Assembly: GCA_025024175.1 (NCBI GenBank) | Contig: QCXZ01000041.1 | Coordinates: 4,955,786-5,019,785, forward strand | Direction of reading: 5' to 3' | Length of the DNA: 64,000 bases | DNA from: Rhyzopertha dominica | Taxonomy: Eukaryota > Arthropoda > Insecta > Coleoptera > Bostrichidae | Shown: positions 46,501 through 59,689 of the stretch, one piece after another | How the letters are laid out: the number at the start of each line of letters is the position of its first letter | How positions within the stretch are numbered: the first letter of the stretch is position 1 | Translations under genes and position numbers: made by a program | Notes under the pieces: generated by a model | Databases searched by the model: none | Told to the model about the DNA's origin: nothing | Seen by the model: the letters and a program-made list of their open reading frames with translations, nothing else

Positions 46501-48975
46501 CAAGGTGGTAGATTCTGGTGTTTCAACTTTGGCCATTTTAGTTCAAATGTCGGTTCCAAAATCTGAGTACACTTCAGATGGCGCCAGGTTTGTTGTCACC
46601 CAGGCCAAGTTGATTGATTAATAGCAAAAGCAAAGCACCGTGACAGAACCAGCGAGCAATGGTCAAATTGTGAAATTGTCATTAGCACTAAGATTTTTGC
46701 ATAAGAAAAGTGTTGCATAAATGTTAATGTGCAGATTTTAACCTTTAAGATGACAAGTCTATACCATGTTGTACATACCATCAGTATGGGCGGTAATGGT
46801 GACGATTAAAACAATGGGATATGGGCTTCCAGGTTGCAATTACAGGTAGGTATAATTCATCAATACAAAGTGATGCACATGAACAAAAGGTGAGAAATAT
46901 TTCGTTGATTTGTTTATTTTTAGTGTACTGCCTTGCTGTTGTCCAACTCCGAAGATGTAACTGATGGTTAGAAAGTACTTGTCCTTATACACAGGAGTAC
47001 AAAAACCTGCTGTGTCTCATAATCATTATTAAATTTAGACCCACAATAGAGTGTAGCTGCAAAGTATTTGACCAGTCCAAGGGATTGATATCGCTGTAGT
47101 GCAGTGCACTAATTCTTCGTGGTGTCTGCTATAGAAGTGTCTGATGTCCAATATTCTGAGCAAATGTCTCAGAACTCAAGGCGCTGGTGAAAAGACTAAA
47201 ATGCCTAGAAAGATCTGACAGTTTACATACAGAGCCAGAAGATATTACTCTTGTATATTAATTTAAAACCATATTTTGTAATCTTTGTAGCAGAACTGAT
47301 GCACTGATCGCAGTAAAAATAAACTAGTGTTAATATATTGATTAAGATATACTTTTGATGTTGTTATAAAACTGACGTAAAGGTGGACATAGACGTTGTT
47401 CATGTTGGACGGTTTTAGCTAAACAGGTAAAGTTGTGCAGAGAGGAACGAAGAAGGGATGCGTCTACACATGGCAAACTGAAGACTGCAGTCTTGTTCTA
47501 CTTGTAGTGATATACAAAATCGAATGTGGTAGTAATTTACTAATAGTGGTGTCTGCATTTGCAGTAAAAGTTAAATGTGAAAGAAAGCACAAACCGTAAC
47601 AATGGGCATTTCCTTTTTTTAATTTCTTTTGGAATTTTTCATTTAAAGAATCAATTTTTTCTTCACACTATCTCTAAATATATTGTTATCAACTTCTTTT
47701 AACTTATTTATTAATTCATCAAATGCATATTTTTAGCACATTTTCCAAAAGGTGCTATTGTCCGTCTGTCACACTTATAGCTCGAGAACAGCTCAACGGA
47801 TCGGAACCATTGGATAGGTATTTGGCCTAACGATGATCAACATGTATGTATATCCTATTCTCTGGATTTAACTTTACATAAATACTGATGGTTCTTATAA
47901 TATTACTCAGTGAAATCTGAACTGTTGTCCTGGTTAGGGTGTAAAAGCCGTCGTTGGTTAGAGTTGCTTCCTAACATTTCACTAGCACGAATGGCAAGCT
48001 TCTTCAGAGGTCTTTCGACTTCGAGGAGGGCTAATGACCTCATTGCACATGAAATTGTAAATTAAATACAAAGAGCCTCAGGTATATGGTATTACATTTA
48101 TTTAACATAATAAGCATGTAATAACAAAAGCTGTCATGATAAATATAATTTGAAACCTCTGAAACATTGTTTAATATTTATAAAATATAATGTATCTATT
48201 GTCTTCCAATTTATTATCAACAGGATTTAATAGATTATCATGTGTTTTTCTTTAATTCCTGTTATTAATATTTCTTGTAGTTACGTTTTATTTTACATTT
48301 TAAATACTATTTCATTTTTGCTTCAGCAACTACTAGTTCTATAGGAATCCTGAATAGATATATACATAAGCTCAGAAAATACTTATGTAAAGTGAATTTC
48401 TCATTGCATTATAACTGGCACCACTATTATAGTGGACTTATTAAAACAATATATTCAGTCGTTCAGTTTAACTCTTTTGTTGTTTATTTCCCTGTAGTCT
48501 TGGCCTTCACCAACATTTTATTGTAACCAACAGATAATAATGCTGAAAAATAGCATTAATTACTGCACAATATCTTTGTAGTAGTTGTAGTTTTATATAC
48601 CTGCTTTTAATATAGTTCATAGTATCTTGCATAGACAACTCAGATGTGCTTTCTATCGTTCAGCATCAATATATAGGAACTAGGTGGAGTGTAGCTACAG
48701 GTTGCATGTTAAGCAGTCCTCGTCAAATGCCTTATTGTGTGCCTTTCTTCTTGAAGGTAGTGTACATTGTACGTATATGGTAATTAACCACCTCAATTAA
48801 TAGTTCTTTGACCGTTTTGTGATAATCTATTTGTCAATTTGACAGAGACAACAATCTGACACAACAGCAAAATCAAGTCGACCTGGGAGACAACGAACCT
48901 GGCGCCATCTGAAATGGGCAAGCGTTTTGGAGCCAGTAGTTAAGACAAGCTGTAACACCAGAATCTACCACCTTG
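46501..48975. mobile_element. Unclassified 2.5-kb element with about 120-bp inverted repeats
   Basis: The left end (CAAGGTGGTAGATTCTGGTG from 46501, then GATGGCGCCAGGTT and CCCAGG) is matched by the reverse complement of the right end up to 48975, over about 120 bp with mismatches. The 7-mer GTCAAAA flanks it directly on both sides (46494-46500 and 48976-48982). No coding frame is recognised inside. The ends do not match a family I know; CA at the start and a 7- to 8-bp duplication would be compatible with a hAT-like mechanism. Confidence 0.7.
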
Positions 48976-49140
48976 GTCAAAAGTAAGGACCTATAAAACT
49001 TAAAAAATGCATATCTATGCTATTCTGTCTGCACAGCAACCAGATAGATCTACTTCGATGTCATTACAGCTCATCATCGTAGTTAATGTCTAATGCAGAC
49101 AGCATGGCATAGAACTGGTTTTGCCTATATACCGAAGGCA

Positions 49141-49354
49141 ATGGCAATGCCATCTGTGCCATCTGTAAGCAATGAACTGACGTGATGACAAAGCCACCTA
49201 GCTGCCTAAAAGAAGTGACCTATAATAATCTGACAAGTTGACATGCATCTTCATACATCAGCCTGACAGCAGGCCCCACGGAAGTAGTACCCATTAAGGC
49301 ATCTAGGTGGCTTTGTCATAGGGTCAGTTTAATGCTGACAGATGGCATTGCCAT
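49141..49354. mobile_element. Short palindromic MITE
   Basis: Two arms of about 65 bp (left ATGGCAATGCCATCTGT ... GACAAAGCCACCTAG; right CTAGGTGGCTTTGTCA ... ACAGATGGCATTGCCAT) are inverted copies separated by about 85 bp. The outer end ATGGCAATGCCAT is itself a palindrome. It is only 214 bp and non-coding. Confidence 0.75.
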
Positions 49355-51049
49355 CTCTTTTTTTACTAATACTGCTTCACGTCATTCTTCACTCTTATAT
49401 AGGGATTGCTTCTGGTATCGGGATTTCTTGCAAAAATTTCATTATTTCGGTTGAACAATGCACGTGATCTATCAGTAAACTAAAGGATAATTTCAAGATA
49501 GTGTTGCGACTGAGACAAGAATTTTCTCTTTCTCGCCACGAGATCGAGACTGGCACTTTCGAGGCGAGGTCATCAGTGATATTGATTTTAAAAATACACA
49601 CTTGTATAAAGCGAGAAAAATAAGTTTTAGATATTGGCATCTTTGTGCATTTTTTCCGAAAGCACATATATCGATTTACAACTAAAGGTTTATGGTTCAA
49701 TAGGAATAAAATACACTATTTGTACAGTGTGTATCGGCCAAATTCGATAATAAATTAGTGGGTCTTTATTAGAAAAAACACTTGATATGTAGAATATCTT
49801 TTAGATGCGCATTTTTTCAACATTGTAGACCAATAGCGGCAACTTTGATGATTAACATGCCGTGAAGTGTTAAGGTGCACTCATCAGAAAAAAAATATGT
49901 TTTTTAATTGGATCTTATAGTTACCTAACGTTAATGTCATTTGTTAACAAAAATAAGTACGTTCTATCATAGTCGTCTTTCATAAGCTCCTGAGTTGTAT
50001 CATTTTAAAGGGATGCATGTAGTCTCCCCCCAGATGAAACATAAGTATTGGTAGAAAATAACTATAAGTCTGCTTTTGTATTATCAATTCCAAAATTTAG
50101 TGTTTTTGTGCTGTTAATATTGTTTCAAAAACATTTATTTGTTGCGAACGTTGTGAAGACGTATAAAGATTTTCTAAAGTGGTATAACTTTGAAACTAAA
50201 ACAATATTTGTTCTACATAACATTATGATTACATTATTAGAGTTATAAGCTACACAACTGTTATAACCTGTAAACAGACCTAACCATAATATCTAATAAT
50301 TCACCCCCCAAAGCATGCAGACCGGCAAATAAAGGTGAGACCCACGCGTCACGGGGTGTGCAGCCCTTGTACATCTGTCGTTTTTATGACGTCACTATAT
50401 TCATTAACCGATTCGACTGTTGCATGCAGTTCCACTTTATGTAGGGGTTGTAAATTTGTTATCGATTGTTGAGATGCGTTCGAAAGGGGTTGCATTTTTA
50501 TTTTAGTCTGGAACAAAGCTGATCAAAAAACATGTTTTGGATGATGTGCGGACGTTGTAATAGTTATTTACTTTTTAAGTTGGGGAAGCAATATAATCAT
50601 TTTAATATGCGCTCATCCGCGATTTTAAATAATAGAATTAAAATTTGGCATAAACGCAAGCAATTTAGAAACAAAAATACAAGAGAAAATAATCAAGACA
50701 ATATAATAATAATAACCAAGGCAACAGTGTCTATAAAGGCAGACATGTTTTCAACAAGGAATTTTGGGAAAAAAACGCAGAAGCTGCGCGGAACATTTTG
50801 ATTGGCGCAAGAAATACAAGGCCGAAGGTAGTGCCAATCAAGAAATGATGTTAGCATACTTTATGGCGTAGTAAGAAGATTTTCTTTTTCAGGACCTTTG
50901 CTTTGACCTACTACGAGAGTAAGTTAAATACAACCCTCTCCAAAACATGAGAGTATTAATGGAATAAAAAGTTTCTATTGGAGCGAGAAAATGTGGAAAA
51001 TAATACACGCGACAGGCATTCTCACACAGGAGTGGGATTTAGTCATGTG
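49355..51049. other. Unassigned AT-rich DNA
   Basis: No gene is recognised. A frame at 50532-50801 (plus) has no known domain; it may be an upstream part of the decayed mariner that follows, but I cannot show this. Confidence 0.45.
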
Positions 51050-51540
51050 AATGCTTATTCCAAAACTTGGCTTAGCTCGCTTGATTTCTAGACACACTGC
51101 TTCTCCTGCGCTTAGAGGTTTACCAAAAACTCGTTCGTTAGAGAGATAAAAGAATAGGTATAGTTACATGAGATGAAACTTGGGTGCAACAAAACACAAG
51201 TTTGGAATAGCAAAAGCCATTATTCTTAATGATTTTCTTCATGAACGTCTAACAATCAACCCAGCATATTATTGTCAACTTCTGGATAGAAGAAAATCCG
51301 CTTATCGCGGCAAAAAATAACGTCGTTTGTCCTTAAGAAACTTAATTCTTATTCATCACAGCGCTAGGCTTCACACTGCTGGCATAATTCGGGTGAAATT
51401 GACGAAAGTGCACTGGGAGCAGCTTGAACAGTCCTTTGCGATCCAGACCTCTCGCCATGCAACTATCACCTACTTGGACCGCCAAATAAAAACTCTAGGA
51501 GGTGATAGTGATGAAGGAATTTAACAGTTCATGTGCAACT
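51050..51540 (+). pseudogene. Mariner-like transposase, decayed catalytic region
   Basis: Reading frames on the plus strand contain DETWVQQ (Asp codon at about 51162, first catalytic block) and, after frameshifts, LIHHSARLHTAGIIRVKL, where the second catalytic Asp has become His. VHWEQLEQ and traces of the third block follow (51327-51524; LDRQIKTLGG). This is the SETMAR-like or mariner pattern and differs from the 9575 element in sequence. Many stops make it non-functional. No terminal repeats were found. Confidence 0.7.
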
Positions 51541-54500
51541 GATAGCTGACACAATTTGTTAATTTTGGTGACGTCGGTATACAGAAAATGACGTATAGAT
51601 GGGGAAATATGTGTCCGTACCGTTTGTATTTGACTCACCCTCGTGTATTTTACCCTTCAATCCATATCCCAAGTATTGGATACTCAAGTCAAAGTTGATC
51701 GCCAATGAGAACGAGACTTTAAAAGATAGTTCTGTAGATTAGCATTCGAATCATGCGAATGTGTTCGAATTCGTATTACAAGGAGTATGCTGAAGTTACA
51801 GAAGAAGTATTAAAATAGGTATTTTTAATTAAAGAACGACCAGCAATATTTTGCAAATATGTGTCCAAAACAAGAATAAAATCTGAAAAAGCAGTATTGT
51901 AATTTACAATATTTCTAATACAAAAATATCGTTAGTAGTAGTTAGTAAAAAGGAATATTGGAATTGGTTAGAACTAAGGATAACAGTCTATTTCTTTTAG
52001 CACAGCAAAAGTAATTTTAAAAATAATGCATTACGTTTTGAAGTAATGGGTACCTAAATGTAATGAATTACTTTTTAAAAGTAATTGTTCCAGTCACTGT
52101 GGGATGGGACGATCATAGTCCTGTTTCCTCAAATGTCACGTACTGACAAGTGATAACTATAGCTTCTGTTCCACCTGTTAGCTGAGTTTTGCCAGTTTAC
52201 TTCTTTGCTCTCTACTAAGTAAAGTGCCATTTTTTTAAATTAGGGGTTAATTTGGTTATTGAACGACAATAATTTATGGAACCTAGTAGAAATGCAGATA
52301 AGATAACACATCCAAACCACAATAAACTTGTTTGCAATTTGAACGGGGGGTATTCCATATTGGCAATAATTCTAAATATTTCAATGAGTTCTTAACAATT
52401 TCGCGTTTTTCAATGAAGATTTCTTTCAGGTTTTTTCCCAAACTTTGACACAAACTGAGATATTAAGGAGTGCAAATTTTATTTGGGACATCCTGTATAT
52501 CGTTTTTGTATGTACATTATCAAATTGATTATGGATATTAATTCAAAAAGTTTACTACTCTTTCTTTCTGTCTAATCAAAAACAATCATACACCCAAAAA
52601 GCATTAACTTGTATTAAAAAATATTGGTAATCACTATTGATCTTGATTATACTAAACCAGTGTTTGGTATACATTTAAATATAACTATAAATATACTAGT
52701 TCAAACAGCTGGACAAACACAAAGTATCCGAAACTATCTGCATTATTTATCGTAAATACAATTACACCTAACGCGGCATTCACTGAATTTTAAATCGGGC
52801 ATCTTGTTCAAAACGAAACACTCAAATTAACCGGTTGTACATTTATTTGTCTTTCCATGTACCTACTCCGGCGCTTTCGCTAATTGCACCTGCATTGCAG
52901 GGTGGGATGATGAATTGTTTATGGTCGGTACATATACGTGTTCAGTGAGCGGATAAATACGGTACAAAACGTTTGCTGGGAAAACAATAATGGTATATGG
53001 CTGTTTCAAGTCCTGTAATATTGTAGTTTATAGTAGGTACTGTGTCGTATTGTAAATTATTTTCTGTAGAGGAAAACTTTTCGTTTATAATTAGTAGAAT
53101 TTGATATTGTGCCGTACAGTGTCTTACATAACTGAACGGCCTAAAAATGAACAAAAAGAGAGATAATTATTTAATTACTTCTATGAATTATATTACCATT
53201 TTTACTANTGCAGAGGATATTTATGCATTTTTGTAAAAATTGGTTTTGTTGTTATTCCTTGGGAGAAATACACAAAAAGGTTTACCTAAAAAACTAAAAA
53301 TAAGGCAGTAAGCCAATTTGAAAGAAATTTTTAGAAGACGGTAAGTATTTAACCAAACAAATAGCTGTTTCTTAGCACACTACAAACTCTTCGTTAGCGA
53401 ATCATTCATTATCATTTAAACATACTTCCATTTTGGACAATTTAAAAAGTTTACATTTTTGTAATAAATCATCAAAATTAAACTATTTAGAAATTTTAAA
53501 GATATACAAAATTCTAAATGACCAAAATTGGACAACACTAAATGATTTTTGCAATTTCAGTTGTCCCGTTCTAATTTTTTTTATTTGAGTGCTAATTTTT
53601 ATATTGCTGGTTTCCATTTTTAGTCAAGATTGCTTGTTTAGATTTTTAGTTTCATTTTACAATTTTGACAATGTCATAATTTTTTTCCTCTAATTTGTAA
53701 TATGGTACTGATGATAGCACATTAGGCGAAAGCGCTTTACCTGAATAAATGTATTGTGGACTGAACTTGGTGGACTTAGTTAACAAGAATTAATTCAAGA
53801 TTCAATCCACGTAGAGCAAAATGGATCAGTTTTTAATGTTTAAGGTGATAATTATTAACTATCCAATCACGCAAAAATTTGCGGTTCAAATCAGTCTGAA
53901 AATTATTAAGAATAACTAAAAGGTTATTGACATTAATTTGATTGAGGATTAAGCAAGTTCGTCCAACTGAATATCCAGAAATGAGTACCATAAAAATTGC
54001 TCAACAATAAATGTTGGAACATTCCAACAATCCTTATTTTTTAAGATTTGTCCAATTTAGTCGTGTAAATCTCTAGCCTTTCTAAACTATTTTATTATTC
54101 GTTTAAAATGTTTCACAACGAGTGGACTTTCCAAAGCATTCAACTTAATAAGACATACTTCATACAAATGCGTTCATTTTTGCTCATATGAACTGAAATA
54201 AAATTTAAGTATATTTTTTCTTGGAACGTTTTTGTTTTGTCCGCTTTTTTCTCTCGAACATAATGAAAACACTAATCAATAAATGTGGAAATCAGCTTGC
54301 TTAGGAGCGTATAAACATATTTCACAAAACATCCACACCACCTACACGAAACTTTTTGGAAGCAAATATTCCTTATCACCGAGCTATCCAGGTGCCTAAT
54401 TACCCCTAAAAAATCACCCTCCCAAAATGATGAATGAGGAAACTTACTAGGCAACACGTAAACTTTGAAGTGCGCCATCATCCATCAACACCGTTTCCTT

Positions 54501-57299
54501 TTTAATTGAGAAGCACAGCCACCTGGTGATAATTCCACTAATCAACCATAGANCGACGAAAAAAATAAGCGACGCCTGCAGAGGCGAAGCACTCGTAGGG
54601 AGGAAACAAACCCTTTATTTGCAAAAGGGGAATCACCCTAGTTTTGGGGCAGTATGTCGCGTGCAACCAGCTGTCTAGACAGATGCATGGGAGACACGTG
54701 TTCATTCATCTTTTGTGCCGCGACTTTTTTCACGATAAAAACATGTAGATTAATGCAAATAATCGCCTTTGTGCGTTGCGGATAGACGGTGACGGCTGGG
54801 ATTTGTCAAAAAGCAAGTAACTGGAGATTACTGCACAGAGAGTGTCAGTTGCATTTGTTCATGAGTCACTGGAATGTTTTCAATTTAGAGAACCTTTCAA
54901 AGGGACGAAATATAACTAAAATACTGTGAACGGTGATTGAAAAACTATTAATAACAGGACAGTTACAAACAGAACATGTAAATTAGAGACGAGCAGAATA
55001 AAGCACATTTTAGTCATTCTACGTCAGATGTAAGCATTTAACCTGATGTAACTGGTTTATAAGGTAAAAAATTTCGGCCAAAAGTTCATTAAGAATGCCA
55101 AATTCGGCTCAAATTTAAGGTAGAAGCAATAAATTTAGAAAATTACTGTGAGTAGATATATACTAATTTAGTAAACAGCCGTCAGGTATGTACACTTTAT
55201 TTGTGAGAGAGGCTCAAACATTGACAAATTGTAAAATTAATTAAATAATTAATTAATGTTGCCTTTTAAGATCAAACGTTGGATTCGTTTTTCATAATTA
55301 TTTAAAGAAAAATACCTAAGTCAAATCCTCTGCCAAAAACTGAAGATTTTTTTCTAACAACACCTAAAACACTAAAAAGTAATTAGAAGTGCATTTTTTT
55401 ATTTATCATTTCCTTGCTTTTACTTCCGATATGAAGTTAACAAAATCAGTAAGAAAAAAGTTTTGGAGTGCTGTTGTTTTGATTTAATTTAAGAAATCAC
55501 CATACTCCACCGTTCGCGTAATTCAGTTAACATCCTGGAGTAATAAATCAAATAAGTATTTTTTACCTCTGTCAAAGTTAATTTGTTTGTCCACTTTTTA
55601 CACAAGTATGTAGCAAATGATGATTAGTTTCTCGGTGGTTTTATTTTTCTGTTTCATATTTCATCTATTATCAAATTTTTTTCAGCGTCAATATAATTAT
55701 CTTTACTTGCCCCAGTTTGACGGAGGATTGGTTGCCACATATCAATTATCTCTACGATTCACCTACAACACAATTAATAATGAGCCATTTTTCCTGAAGA
55801 CTTACTTACAATAATTCCAACGTTATAATTTAAAGGGTGGAAATTTGACAAACCATTACATTTCGTGGCACCGTAACTTAAAAACTACACTTCATGCAAT
55901 CTTCACCACAAGTAGGTACCCGTAAGACCCTTCATTTCTGCATATATTAGATTCTAACTCGATATCTCACCGGATAAATATTTGAAGGCTAAATTTTTGG
56001 AATGCAGTTAAATTTGCAAACCATATAGCTTATTCCTTCTTCTTTAAATATTATATTCGAAATGGCAATTTTAATTAATTTCGACCGAAATTTTAGGCTT
56101 TTTTCAAAAAAAATGGTAGCACTTAAAGCTTGTGTCAAGAGTTAAAATTTCTGTTTTTGTTTACCTTAGTAGCACTAGCCCTTTCGGGGGTATTTAAATT
56201 AGTGTTAACTGCACTTTGATGAATATATGATTTAAAAATTATATAAAAGGTTTCGTCTTATTTTACCTAGAAGAATAAGTTATTAAAGTATTAATATCTT
56301 CTGTCCGCGCCACCTAGATGATATGGCATAGAATGACCCTTAATTTAGAGAAAAAATTATTGTTATAGATCCAGTATAATAAAATAAATAAAGAAGATAG
56401 AGCCTGGGCAGTTTTAGGTGGCGGACCCTGTATATTATATAAGTTTATAAATGGCATTAATGGCTAATGTAAAATATCCGGCAAAACAAGACTCCTATCA
56501 ATCGTTACGTATTGTCACTACCTATAAATAAGCCCCTTAGCCCAACCCAAGCACACCGACCCTTGAACTGCAAGCGGAGTCATTATCATCCAAATTGAAA
56601 CCCGCTCGAAACAGTCAATCGCTCTGCATCTGTCTGATTGCAACAAACGCCAGCTGATATGGCACGCTTATACGGAACCGGTAAAGCAACAAATTACAAC
56701 CCTAAACGCGCGGGGCGGCGCCGCACGCGGCAGATGTTAACCCGGTATCGACCTGTAAAAAAATCACACCCGGCCCCGGCCAGCTTTGTTTTCACAAAAT
56801 GGAAATATCCCCATAATTTATTCAGGCGTACTGCGCACACGTGGGTGACAAATATCATGATTCCATTAATGTTATTGCGCCATCGATTCGGAGATTAAAG
56901 TAATAGGCTGAGTATCGGTTCGCATGCGAGCCGGTCGAGTTATGGGAATTCATGTTCGCCGGAAGAGGTTCGTACAAGTTTTATGAAGAAAATCGTGCTT
57001 TACCTAAAATATGAAGTAGTTAAAGGAAAACACGAAAAATAGTCGAGCATTCGCAGATGGTTGTGTACTAATTCAAATAAAAAGGTGTTAGCTTAACGAG
57101 GTATATTCAGTAAATATTTTACACGAAGTAAAGTCTTAGATGGAAAAAAAGTGCATCAGTCATATCAACCTAGCTATTGAATAAACAACTGCCACGCTCA
57201 AACTTAATTTATCATGTCACCTAACCCTAACGACAAGTCAAGTCTGACCACTAGTTTTGCTTTTTTTCAAGTGTTTCTGACAACAGAGGGTGTAGTTTC
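51541..57299. other. Unassigned AT-rich DNA with two points of note
   Basis: No gene is recognised in about 5.8 kb. A hammerhead-like core lies at 53708-53731. About 56490-56960 is a GC-rich island containing an 86-residue basic frame (56638-56898) with no recognised domain. About 54560-54860 is also less AT-rich. CCTGTATA-type repeat ends occur near 52490 and 56428. Undetermined bases are at 53208 and 54553. Confidence 0.45.
53708..53731 (+). ncRNA. Hammerhead-like core
   Basis: The plus strand has GGTA, CTGATGA, a weak hairpin, GAAA, GCGCTT, TACC. The outer GGTA and TACC can pair as stem I, and GAAAGCGCTTTAC is shared with the minus-strand motif at 37981. Stem II is reduced to about two base pairs, so this copy is probably decayed. 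Confidence 0.3.
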
Positions 57300-59085
57300 T
57301 TTTTAAAATGTAAAGAAGTATATTATTTTCTAATATTTGATAGAAAACTTTTTAATCAAAATACTAAATTTTATATTAAATTAATTTCCCCTGAAGATGT
57401 TGCTAATGTTATTCTTGCTTTGAAATCAAATGCAATTGGACACGACGGCGTTTCTTCTAAGATGTTGAAATTCTGTTGCCCTGTTATTTGCAACTATGTT
57501 GCTCACATTATAAATTGTTGTTTCGAGCACAGTTATTATCCCGATGAGTGGAAGCTCGCTTTAATACGACCTTTGCCTAAAACTGATGAAATTAAATCTG
57601 TATCCGATTTGAGACCAATCAGCATCTTGCCTGTGTTTTCCTGTTTTCTAAGGTGTGTGAAAAGTTTCTTCATAAACAAATATATGATTATGTTTCTGAA
57701 GCTAAAATTATACCCGAAAACCAATCAGGTTTTCGTACTCATTACAGTACAACAACTGCGTTAAGCGTTAACTAATTTGGTGGACGAGTGCATTGGATCG
57801 CTCGATGCCGGCAGGGCAAGTCTTTTGGTCTCATTGGATTTTTCGAAAGTTTTTCATACGCTGGATCATGTGTTGCTTTGTAGTAAATTGACTTACTACG
57901 GTTTTAATGAGGTTTCTGTTAATTTCTTCCGATCTTATTTGCTCAATAGGTGCCAGCGAGTCTTGCCGGATGGCGAAATGTCTGATGTCGGCAGAGTGAC
58001 GTCGGGAGTCCCTCAAGGATCTATCCTGGGACCTATTCTGTTTTTAATTTACACCGCTGATTTACTCTCGAAGTCCAAATTTTCAACTTGCGTAGCATAC
58101 GCTGACGACACTTACCTTTTACACCATTTCAACCCACAGAACATAGAGAGGGCATGCTTAGAAATGAATGAGGACCTAGGCAACATTAGTGAATGTTCTA
58201 GTAACATTAACTTAAAGTTGAACAGCAATAAGTGTTGTGTAGTATACTTCTCGTCGAAATCGTCACAAAAATGTTTTGTGAAGGATGATATTAATGTACA
58301 TGTGGACCATAATCAACTGCCTATATATGAAAGGATCAAAAGTCTTGGTTTAAGTATAGAAAATGACCTTCGTTTTAAAAATCACGTGTCTTCTGTTATT
58401 AAAAAATGTTATGTTGCTTTAAAGCTCTTGTACTCTAATCATGTCATTCTCAACTTTAAACTTAGAAAAAATTATGCGAATCTCTGGTAATCCCTCACTT
58501 ACTTGATTATTTTATGGTATACTTTCCTTGTCTTGATGCCGTTAATAAATAACATGCTTCAGAAGGTGCAGAATAACTGCTGCAGATTCATATTTGGACT
58601 AAAAAGTATGCTCATATCAGTAAGAACACACAGCAACTTAAATAGTTAAAAATTGATCATTTGTTTTATTACCACCTATTCACCTATTCCTATTCGCCAA
58701 CATACTTGCGTAATAAGTTTCATAGTCGTCGCAACTTGCATTGCACTGATTTATCTCTTAGATATGTCCACCATTTATCAATGCCTAGCTTCCGAACCTC
58801 CTTATACACGCGGTCTTTTACCTATAATACTATAAAATGATATAATGAACACTTTGATTTGTTTACTAAAATATGCTCTGTAGAAAGTTTCAAGAAAACA
58901 AATGATGTATAGGTTAAGTCATTAGCTTGTAATTTTAGTCAAAGCATGGTACTATAGTTGTTTACGTTTTTGGTTTGTTTATTTCTCATATCGAACTGTT
59001 TATATTTTACTTTGGGTTGAGTGGTATAGCTACGCTAGACTTCGCCCAATAGTATGTTTAAATAAAGTCCTATTATTATTATTTA
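57300..59085 (+). pseudogene. Jockey/CR1-type LINE, 5'-truncated
   Basis: From about 57300 the plus strand reads the start of a reverse transcriptase (ISPEDVANVILALKSNAIGHD, then DLRPISILPVFS at 57610). A frameshift follows and the frame resumes at 57777 with the core: [39 protein letters not shown] (catalytic YADD) and KSLGLSIENDLRFKNHVSS, stopping at 58490. Traces of the C-terminal domain follow in other frames (QKVQNNCCRFIFGL near 58560). The 3' tail has AATAAA and TATTATTATTATT at about 59060-59080. Endonuclease and ORF1 are missing. It is related to, but distinct from, the LINE at 40346. Confidence 0.87.
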
Positions 59086-59109
59086 TTGACGTATTTTATG
59101 CACTTGATA

Positions 59110-59520
59110 TCTAGATTTGCAACATGCTGGCCCCCATAATTCGAAGGATTACTGCAATCTGTTCTTGTCTCTCCTTATGTCTGATAGAAGCAGTTCTGAC
59201 AAGGGTCTTCCTCGGAAGCTCGTTCCTTGGGCATCGCAAACCGTCACTACTTTGTGGTCTTTAGCAGGAAATGTTGCTGCCATAGTTGCCTCTTTCCGCT
59301 TACTTCTTAATGAGTTTTCGTCTGCCACTAACAGGACATCGCCAATTTTGATTGGTTTGTTATCTGTCAACCACTTTTGTCGTTTAATCAACGATGACAG
59401 ATATTCATTAATCTATCTGGACCAAAACATGTCTATTAATTTTTGTGCGCATCTCCAACTGTTGCTTGCAGTTCACTTCTGGTCAGTTTTACCGTATGGC
59501 AGGGCAGCATAGTCCGGACC
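59110..59520 (-). pseudogene. BEL/Pao retrotransposon polyprotein C-terminal fragment
   Basis: The minus strand from about 59510 reads the end of a BEL/Pao Pol protein, the conserved domain after the integrase core (DUF5641): WRCAQKLIDMFWSR, a stop, INEYLSSLIKRQKWLTDN, then KPIKIGDVLLVADEN and RGRPLSELLLSD. The VL-ADEN segment is characteristic of this region, which in the intact element helps integrase join DNA to the chromosome. Only about 120 residues remain and no LTR is visible. It lies between the LINE 3' tail and DD82E copy C. Confidence 0.75.
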
Positions 59521-59689
59521 AATGAGAAAATGGTTTGGTACCAGAAGCTAACATGAAATTGGTGTTAGTCATCTTGAATTAAGAATATTTTCTGTTTATG
59601 ATGCAGAAATTGGAGATACGGTCTTGATCTAAAAATGAGAGATCTTTCTCCGCTCCTCCAAAATTTGTTCCATTGTTCGAGAATATTTG

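Noticed and set aside
46391..46621. Frame containing a repeated STLDRFSAFQSYNS peptide
   Set aside because: The repeat is a recent 48-bp DNA duplication, and the frame continues into the inverted repeat of a transposon.
50532..50801. 89-residue Lys/Asn-rich frame before the mariner remnant
   Set aside because: Low-complexity AT-driven composition; no alignment to a mariner N-terminus could be made by eye.
56638..56898. 86-residue basic frame in a GC-rich island
   Set aside because: Arg-rich composition follows from the GC content; no domain, and no start context or partner exon.
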